Of a stretch of 64,000 bases of DNA, positions 58,942 through 64,000 are shown piece by piece. The stretch's first letter is position 1; each line of letters opens with the position of its first letter. The notes under the pieces are model-generated. The model did not search any database. It was not told the origin of the DNA and was given only the letters and a program-made list of their open reading frames with translations. The translations under genes were made by a program, and so were the position numbers. The DNA lies in the NCBI RefSeq assembly GCF_000494755.1, contig NC_022657.1, forward strand, positions 3,014,001 to 3,078,000, in the 5' to 3' direction. This stretch comes from Amorphoplanes friuliensis DSM 7358 (GTDB lineage: Bacteria > Actinomycetota > Actinomycetes > Mycobacteriales > Micromonosporaceae).

Positions 58942-59835
58942 TCAGACGTAGCGCCGCGCCGTCGAGGCACGCTGGGCGGCGTCGAGCGGGGCCAGGCGTG
59001 CCTCGACCGAGCGTGGCCGGGTGCGGCGGCGGGTCAGCACCCAGGGCAGGCCGCGGACGGCGTCCCACCAGGCCAGGGCCGAGATGCGGTCGTGCGGTGC
59101 CGTGACGGCCAGGAAAAGCGTACGGCGCAGGGCCGGTGCCAGTGGCCGGCGCAGCCAGGTGAACCACAGGGTGTTGCGCAACCCGTCGCGGCGGCGCCGG
59201 ACGGTGTCGCGGATCGGCGAGGCGGCGTGGTGCACCACCAGATCCTCGAGGTAGCAGATCTCCCAGCCGGCACTGAGCAGGTCGGTGGCCAGCAGTTCCT
59301 CCTCACCACCGAGCCACAGCCGGGAGCTGAAGCCGCCGACCGCCCGGAAGGCGTCCCGCCGCACCACGGAGGCGCCGGCGAGGAAACTGCCGAGGGCGGG
59401 GCCGGGGAGCCAGTCCGGTCCGGGCACGGGGGAGTCGCGCAGTTCCGCAACGATCGAGTCCTCGCGGCCGCTGGGCTCGACGACGATGCGGGCGTTGAGC
59501 ACGGCGAGCTGCGGATGGGCGTCGAGGACGTCGGCGGCCGTGGTCAGGCTGCCGCTCTCCCACCAGGTGTCGTCGTCGCAGAACGCGACATACGGCGTGG
59601 TCAGCCGCCCGACGCCGAGGTTGCGCCCGACGGCACCCGCGTTCCAGGCCAGCGCCAGCACGTCGACCTGGGGAAACCTGGCGCGGACGGCGTCGGCCGT
59701 ACCGTCGGTGGAGCCGTTGTCGACCAGCACGACCGGCGGTTGTTCGGGCAGGGCGACCAGACGCTCGACCGCGGCGAGCGCCTCGTCCCTGCGCTGGTGG
59801 GTGATGATCACAACCCCGGTACGCGAGTCAGCCAT
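58942..59835 (-). CDS. Family 2 glycosyltransferase
   Basis: 297 residues, GT-A fold: VVIITHQRRDEALAAVERL, VLVDNGSTDGTADAV (nucleotide site), the DXD-type CDDDTWW, and acceptor-side GGFSSRLWLGGEEELL (ED-type catalytic acids). It resembles rhamnosyl- or mycofactocin-type GT2 enzymes but lacks such neighbours. No membrane segment. It may act on a cell-wall or metabolite acceptor. Confidence 0.88.
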   Translation of the reverse strand: MADSRTGVVIITHQRRDEALAAVERLVALPEQPPVVLVDNGSTDGTADAVRARFPQVDVLALAWNAGAVGRNLGVGRLTTPYVAFCDDDTWWESGSLTTAADVLDAHPQLAVLNARIVVEPSGREDSIVAELRDSPVPGPDWLPGPALGSFLAGASVVRRDAFRAVGGFSSRLWLGGEEELLATDLLSAGWEICYLEDLVVHHAASPIRDTVRRRRDGLRNTLWFTWLRRPLAPALRRTLFLAVTAPHDRISALAWWDAVRGLPWVLTRRRTRPRSVEARLAPLDAAQRASTARRYV

Positions 59836-59951
59836 GGCAGCGTGCGGTACCCGAACTGCCGCAGGTCATCCGTCGATCTCCCGCCGGGACGATCACTGTT
59901 TACCCGCTCTGCCGCCGGGTAGGCGGCAGGGGACCGCGCGAGGAGGCAACG

Positions 59952-60353
59952 GTGGGAGTACCGGTGATCAGCAGGCAGGCCGAGTTCGACGCACCCGCCG
60001 AGGTCGTTTTCGGGGTCCTGACCGACCCGGACCGCACGACCCGCTGGCTGCCCCTGGGCATGAGCAGCGAAACCACCACCGTCGACCAGGTCCGGGTGCG
60101 GGCCGGTTCCCGGATCCACGAGTACGCCGTGAGTTCCGTCCCGGACCAGCTCCGGCTGGAGTGGCGTTCCCAGGACTCCACCGGTCCTCGAGGCACGGCG
60201 TGGGTGGAGGACTCACCGGCCGGTGGCTGTGTGGTGCACGCCGAGGTGTCCCTCCCGCCGGACAGCGCGCAGAGTGAACGCGCTGAGCAGCTGCTGGCTG
60301 AGTCGCTGCACCACCTGCAGCGCGACGTCAGCGACAACTTCAACGCGGGCTGA
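59952..60353 (+). CDS. SRPBCC-family (polyketide cyclase/START-like) protein
   Basis: 133 residues: ISRQAEFDAPAEVVFGVLTDPDRTTRWLPLGM is the canonical SRPBCC start. The rest forms the strand-rich cup and C-terminal helix (ERAEQLLAESLHHLQRDV). GTG start. Ligand unknown. Confidence 0.85.
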   Translation: MGVPVISRQAEFDAPAEVVFGVLTDPDRTTRWLPLGMSSETTTVDQVRVRAGSRIHEYAVSSVPDQLRLEWRSQDSTGPRGTAWVEDSPAGGCVVHAEVSLPPDSAQSERAEQLLAESLHHLQRDVSDNFNAG

Positions 60354-60397
60354 CGCCTGCGGTGGATGATCGGCGGCTGCGCGGGTAATCCGTAGCC

Positions 60398-60562
60398 ATG
60401 ACTGAGAACACCTCCACGGACGACCGTGAACGCGACGAGACGCCGGAGCACCCCGAGCAGGAGCACCCGGCCCACGCGGCACACGGCGGCAGCATGGCGC
60501 CCGGCCTCGTCGACGACACCGGCCACCCCACCGGCTCGTCCCCGCCGACCTCGGAGTCTTAG
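60398..60562 (+). CDS. Short acidic His-rich peptide
   Basis: 54 residues, Glu/Asp/His/Pro-rich (DETPEHPEQEHPAHAAHGG), no hydrophobic core. It was found by reading the gap after the SRPBCC gene. The stop overlaps the convergent DUF3040 stop by 4 bp. Similar short disordered proteins are common in actinobacteria; the His content might bind metals. Confidence 0.45.
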   Translation: MTENTSTDDRERDETPEHPEQEHPAHAAHGGSMAPGLVDDTGHPTGSSPPTSES

Positions 60563-60819
60563 GACGCCCTCCGGCGGCGCCGGATCAGAATGCCGGCCAG
60601 GACCACCGCGACGACGTCGAGGGTGATCACCGCGCTGACCCATCCGAACAGCAGGGCCTGGATCGGCACGAAGATGTAGGTCAGGATGCACAACGCGGTG
60701 ACCCACGGAAACCTGGGCGAGTCCAGGGCCGGTGCGCGCATCCGGGCGGCGAACTCAGGATCGGTGCGGATCAGGTTCTGCTCGATGGCGCGCAGGGTGA
60801 GGCGCTCGTCGTCGCCCAT
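60559..60819 (-). CDS. DUF3040 membrane protein
   Basis: 86 residues: DDERLTLRAIEQNLIRTDPEFAARM is the DUF3040 N-terminal helix, followed by two membrane helices (FPWVTALCILTYIFVPIQALL; AVITLDVVAVVLAGILI). It lies just downstream of the ctaD gene in the same orientation (39 bp) and may be co-transcribed. Confidence 0.82.
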   Translation of the reverse strand: MGDDERLTLRAIEQNLIRTDPEFAARMRAPALDSPRFPWVTALCILTYIFVPIQALLFGWVSAVITLDVVAVVLAGILIRRRRRAS

Positions 60820-60858
60820 GACACGGTCCTTCCAGGCTGCGGCGGACGTCTGCCCCGG

Positions 60859-62616
60859 TCACTGATCGAGTCGCCGGTCCGGGTCCTCGCGGTACGTCGC
60901 GCCGCCGTCGGACTCCGACGAGAGTGGTCGTGCGCCGCCCTCCGGCGGGCCGGCCGGTGACTGGTCGCCGGCGGCCAGCTCCGGGAACTTCGCGTCGAAG
61001 GCCGGGCGTTCCGAACGGATCCGCGGCATCCTGTCGAAGTTGCGCAGCGGCGGCGGGGAGCTGGTTGCCCACTCCAGTGAGTTTCCGTGGCCCCACGGGT
61101 CGTCGACGGTCACGAGCTGCCCGACCTTGTACGACTTCCACACGTTGTAGATGAACGGCAGGGTCGAGGCGCCGAGGATGAACGAGCCGATGGTGGAGAA
61201 GGTGTTGAGCGCGGTGAAGCCGTCGTCGGGCAGGTAGTCGGCGTAGCGCCGCGGCATGCCCTCGGCCCCGAGCCAGTGCTGGACCAGGAACGTCATGTGG
61301 AAGCCGAGGAACGTCAGCCAGAAGTGCAGCTTGCCCAGCCGGTCGTCGAGCTTGCGGCCGAACATCTTCGGGAACCAGAAGTAGATCCCCGAGAACACCG
61401 CGAACACGATCGTGCCGAAGAGCACGTAGTGGAAGTGTGCGACCACGAAGTAGCTGTCGTGGACGTGGAAGTCGATCGGCGGGGCCGCGAGGAGCACCCC
61501 GGACAGCCCGCCGAGCAGGAAGGTGACCATGAAGCCGATCGCGAACAGCATCGGCGACTCGAGGCTGATCTGACCACGCCACATCGTGCCGATCCACACG
61601 AAGAACTTCATGCCCGTCGGTACGGCGATCATGAAGCTCAGGAAGCTGAAGAACGGCAGCAGCACCTGCCCGGTGGCGAACATGTGGTGCGCCCACACGC
61701 TCATCGACAGCGCGCCGATGAGCAGGGTCGCGCCGACCAGGCCCTTGTATCCGAAGACGGGCTTGCGGCTGAAGACCGGGATGACCTCGGTGACGATCCC
61801 GAAGAAGGGCAGCGCCACCACGTACACCTCGGGGTGGCCGAAGAACCAGAACAGGTGCTGCCACAGCAGGGGCCCGCCGGTGTCCACGTCGAACACGTGC
61901 GCGCCGAGGACCCGGTCGGCGGCCAGCGCGAACAGTGCCGCGGCCAGGAACGGGAACACCATGACCACCAGCAGGCTGGTGATCAGGATGTTCCACGTGA
62001 AGATCGGCATCCGGAACATCGTCATGCCCGGCGCCCGCAGCGTCAGGATCGTCGTGATGATGTTGACACCACCGAGGATGGTGCCCAGACCGGACAGCGC
62101 CAGGCCGACGACCCACATGTTGCCGCCGACCCCGGGTGAATGCTGCGCGTCACTGAGCGGCGTGTACGCCGTCCAGCCGAAGTCGGCCGCGCCCCCGGGG
62201 GTCAGGAATCCGCCGAGGGCGATCAGCCCGCCGAACAGGTAGAGCCAGTACGCGAACGCGTTGAGCCGCGGGAACGACACATCCGGCGCGCCGATCTGGA
62301 TCGGGACCAGATAGTTGGCGAACGCGAACACGATAGGTGTGGCGAAGAACAGCAGCATGATCGTGCCGTGCATGGTGAACAGCTGGTTGTACTGCTCGGG
62401 CGACAGGACCTGCATCCCCGGCCGGGCCAGCTCGGCCCGCATGATCAGCGCCATCAGCCCGCCGACCATGAAGAAGCCGAACGCCGAGATCATGTACATG
62501 ATCCCGATCTGCTTCGCATCGGTGGTCCGCAGCACCCGCGCGACCGCCGAACCTCTGACCTGCCGCCGAACGGGATACGGCCGCGTGACCACCGGGCGCG
62601 GGGTGACTGTCGTCAT
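60859..62616 (-). CDS. ctaD: Cytochrome c oxidase subunit I
   Basis: 585 residues, twelve-helix heme-copper oxidase. Heme a ligand His in [12 protein letters not shown], CuB/crosslink HPEVY ([13 protein letters not shown]), CuB His pair in [10 protein letters not shown], heme a/a3 ligands in [12 protein letters not shown]. It reduces O2 to water and pumps protons. It stands without ctaC, ctaE or qcr genes, so it is an extra or isolated subunit I gene. Copper for its CuB site could come from the CtaG/PCuAC proteins at 17.9-21.1 kb. No cluster-type ECF promoter was seen upstream. Confidence 0.95.
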   Translation of the reverse strand: MTTVTPRPVVTRPYPVRRQVRGSAVARVLRTTDAKQIGIMYMISAFGFFMVGGLMALIMRAELARPGMQVLSPEQYNQLFTMHGTIMLLFFATPIVFAFANYLVPIQIGAPDVSFPRLNAFAYWLYLFGGLIALGGFLTPGGAADFGWTAYTPLSDAQHSPGVGGNMWVVGLALSGLGTILGGVNIITTILTLRAPGMTMFRMPIFTWNILITSLLVVMVFPFLAAALFALAADRVLGAHVFDVDTGGPLLWQHLFWFFGHPEVYVVALPFFGIVTEVIPVFSRKPVFGYKGLVGATLLIGALSMSVWAHHMFATGQVLLPFFSFLSFMIAVPTGMKFFVWIGTMWRGQISLESPMLFAIGFMVTFLLGGLSGVLLAAPPIDFHVHDSYFVVAHFHYVLFGTIVFAVFSGIYFWFPKMFGRKLDDRLGKLHFWLTFLGFHMTFLVQHWLGAEGMPRRYADYLPDDGFTALNTFSTIGSFILGASTLPFIYNVWKSYKVGQLVTVDDPWGHGNSLEWATSSPPPLRNFDRMPRIRSERPAFDAKFPELAAGDQSPAGPPEGGARPLSSESDGGATYREDPDRRLDQ

Positions 62617-62757
62617 GAACTCTCCTCAGCCGTGCGAGCTGCACGCGCCTACCCCACTCGTCCCTCTTCAATCCACCTGTTTCGAGCTTGCGTGTCGCGG
62701 TCCGCGGTGATTGCATGTGCCGCGGCGGTCCCTCCCGGTGCCGGTCAGGAGGCCGTC

Positions 62758-64000
62758 ATGCTCGCTGCGCTCGGTCGTACGGTCCACGATCGACGTCTGC
62801 TGGTCATCGCCGTCTGGGTGGTGGTCGCGCTGGCCGGCGCGGTGTTCGGTGGCAGCGTCTACGACCGGACGCAGACGATCGACACTCTGCCCGAGGGTGC
62901 TCCGGCCACCGTGGCGCAGGACCGTCTGGACAAGGTGTCGCCCGAGGGTGAGCGGCTCGTCGCCGTTGTCTCCGGGCGCGATGTCGGCGCCACCGACCTG
63001 GTCAACAGCGTCACCCGGATCGCTTTCGAGATCCGCGACATCCCCGGTGTGGCCGAGGTGGAGGATTCCTACACCACCGCGTCGCGCAAGATCTCCCGCG
63101 ACAGCAAGAGCTCACTGGTCACCGTCGAGCTGAAGCCGGGCCTGAGCGACGACGAGGCGCTGCGGGTCGCCGACCGGGTCAGCGCGGCCCTGCGGCGCAT
63201 CGACGCCCCCGAGATTCTCATCGGCGGCGAGCTGCTGGCCGAGCGGGAGTTCGGCGACCAGGCCGTGCGTGACGCCGCTGTCGGCGAGTCCGTGGCCCTG
63301 GTCTGCGTCGGGCTCCTGCTCGTCGTGGTGCTCGGGGGTCTGGTGGCCGGTCTGCTGCCGCTGGCTGCCGCCCTGGGCGCGGTCACCGCCACGCTGCTGG
63401 CCCTGACCGGCCTGGCCCGTTTCCTGCCGGTCAGCGACTACGCGGTCAACGTGGTCACCCTGCTCGGGATCGGGCTGGCGGTCGACTACAGCCTCCTGAT
63501 GATCGCCCGGTTCCGGGAGGAGCGCGCCGCCGATGCGCGGGCGCCGCTGGTCGAGCTCCTGGCCCGTACGGTGGCCACCGCCGGCCGGGCGGTGCTGGTG
63601 TCCGGCTCCGCTGTCACCGCGGCGCTGGTGGGGTTGTTCGCGTTCGGCGACCCGTTGCTGGCCGCGATGGCGATGGGCGGGGCGCTGGTCGTCGCGCTGA
63701 CCACGGCGACCGGGCTGACACTCGTGCCCGCGCTGATCGCGGTCGCTCACCGGCGCATCCCGGCGCGGCGGTCCCGGCCGCGTCGCGGCACCGACGTCCT
63801 GGCGCGGCTGGCTGCGTTCGCTCAGCGCCGGCCGGCAGCCGTAGCCCTGACCGCGACCCTCGGCCTGCTGGCCCTGGGTACGCCGCTGTTCTTCGTGGAG
63901 TTCGCCAACTCCGACGTCCGTGCGCTGCCGAGATCCAGCGAGGCGCGGCAGACCTACGAGGCGGTGCAGGGCCGGTTCGCCGACCCGCCCAAGGCGCCGC
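62758..64000 (+). CDS. MMPL-family RND transporter (runs off the window)
   Basis: About 414 residues visible. The N-terminal helix (LLVIAVWVVVALAGAVFGG), an outer porter domain, then the MMPL helix block with VTLLGIGLAVDYSLLMIARFREER, the GxxxDY motif that relays protons, and later helices. Family members export lipids or lipophilic compounds. AGGAGG lies five bases before ATG 62758. The second half is outside the window. Confidence 0.9.
   Translation, partial: MLAALGRTVHDRRLLVIAVWVVVALAGAVFGGSVYDRTQTIDTLPEGAPATVAQDRLDKVSPEGERLVAVVSGRDVGATDLVNSVTRIAFEIRDIPGVAEVEDSYTTASRKISRDSKSSLVTVELKPGLSDDEALRVADRVSAALRRIDAPEILIGGELLAEREFGDQAVRDAAVGESVALVCVGLLLVVVLGGLVAGLLPLAAALGAVTATLLALTGLARFLPVSDYAVNVVTLLGIGLAVDYSLLMIARFREERAADARAPLVELLARTVATAGRAVLVSGSAVTAALVGLFAFGDPLLAAMAMGGALVVALTTATGLTLVPALIAVAHRRIPARRSRPRRGTDVLARLAAFAQRRPAAVALTATLGLLALGTPLFFVEFANSDVRALPRSSEARQTYEAVQGRFADPPKAP

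Noticed and set aside
60859..62757. Search for the cluster-type ECF promoter before ctaD
   Set aside because: No GGGAAC-N16-CGAC element was found upstream of ctaD, so it was not included in the proposed sigma regulon despite its need for copper.

Overview
The window is high-GC actinomycete DNA, most likely from the Micromonosporaceae (Actinoplanes-like). This rests on the strong G/C third-position bias, many GTG starts, four-base overlaps between genes, actinobacterial families (DUF3040, DUF6343, SpoIIE phosphatases, deazaflavin-type nitroreductases, MmyB-like and TetR regulators) and fused CopD/CtaG proteins. No rRNA, tRNA, CRISPR array or phage was seen. The genus is an inference.

1-8.2 kb: partial FAD monooxygenase, TPR-GGDEF cyclase, subtilase with a Trp-rich tail, TetR/nitroreductase divergent pair with two palindromic operators, a reductase/MmyB-regulator divergent pair with an inverted repeat over the regulator's start codon, an SDR and a CAP-domain protein. 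8.3-14.4 kb: a five-gene nickel/peptide-type ABC importer (nikABCDE-like) behind a sequence matching the Nur box TTGCAA-N5-TTGCAA. A Ros/MucR-like zinc-finger regulator follows, with a degenerate copy of the box over its own promoter. 14.4-22.9 kb: a copper-handling island with two paralogous ECF sigma factors, a PepSY membrane protein, an unknown membrane-anchored protein, CopD-CtaG, a small membrane protein, PCuAC, Dyp peroxidase and CopC. Seven promoters with the architecture GGGAAC(C/T)-N16-CGAC (one variant) lie in front of these units, which points to a compact self-regulating sigma regulon. This is the most striking feature of the window.

22.9-34.6 kb: DHA2-type MFS exporter, NarL-type two-component system, ABC-2-like membrane protein, then a patch of gene decay (alcohol dehydrogenase with an internal deletion, a stub of an F420-dependent NADP reductase, a GGDEF-EAL gene with a one-base frameshift), a GAF-EAL protein and a secreted ChW-repeat protein. 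34.9-56.5 kb: mostly single-gene units: aspartase/fumarase-superfamily lyase, SpoIIE phosphatase, GntR/hydrolase pair with palindromic operators, TRIC channel, MerR, HflX, pyruvate oxidase-like TPP enzyme, full GGDEF-EAL protein, PPOX flavoprotein, GNATs, RidA, hydrolase/TetR pair with a perfect 20-bp palindrome, beta-propeller protein, quinone reductase, methyltransferase remnant and AraC-GyrI regulator. 56.6-58.6 kb: a TnpB-bearing IS element splits a deazaflavin-type nitroreductase gene into two recognisable pieces. 58.6-64 kb: small Cys protein, glycosyltransferase, SRPBCC protein, DUF3040 protein, cytochrome c oxidase subunit I and a partial MMPL transporter.

Functional themes are metal homeostasis (nickel uptake, copper trafficking to secreted and respiratory enzymes), c-di-GMP signalling (four GGDEF/EAL proteins) and redox enzymes with dedicated local regulators.
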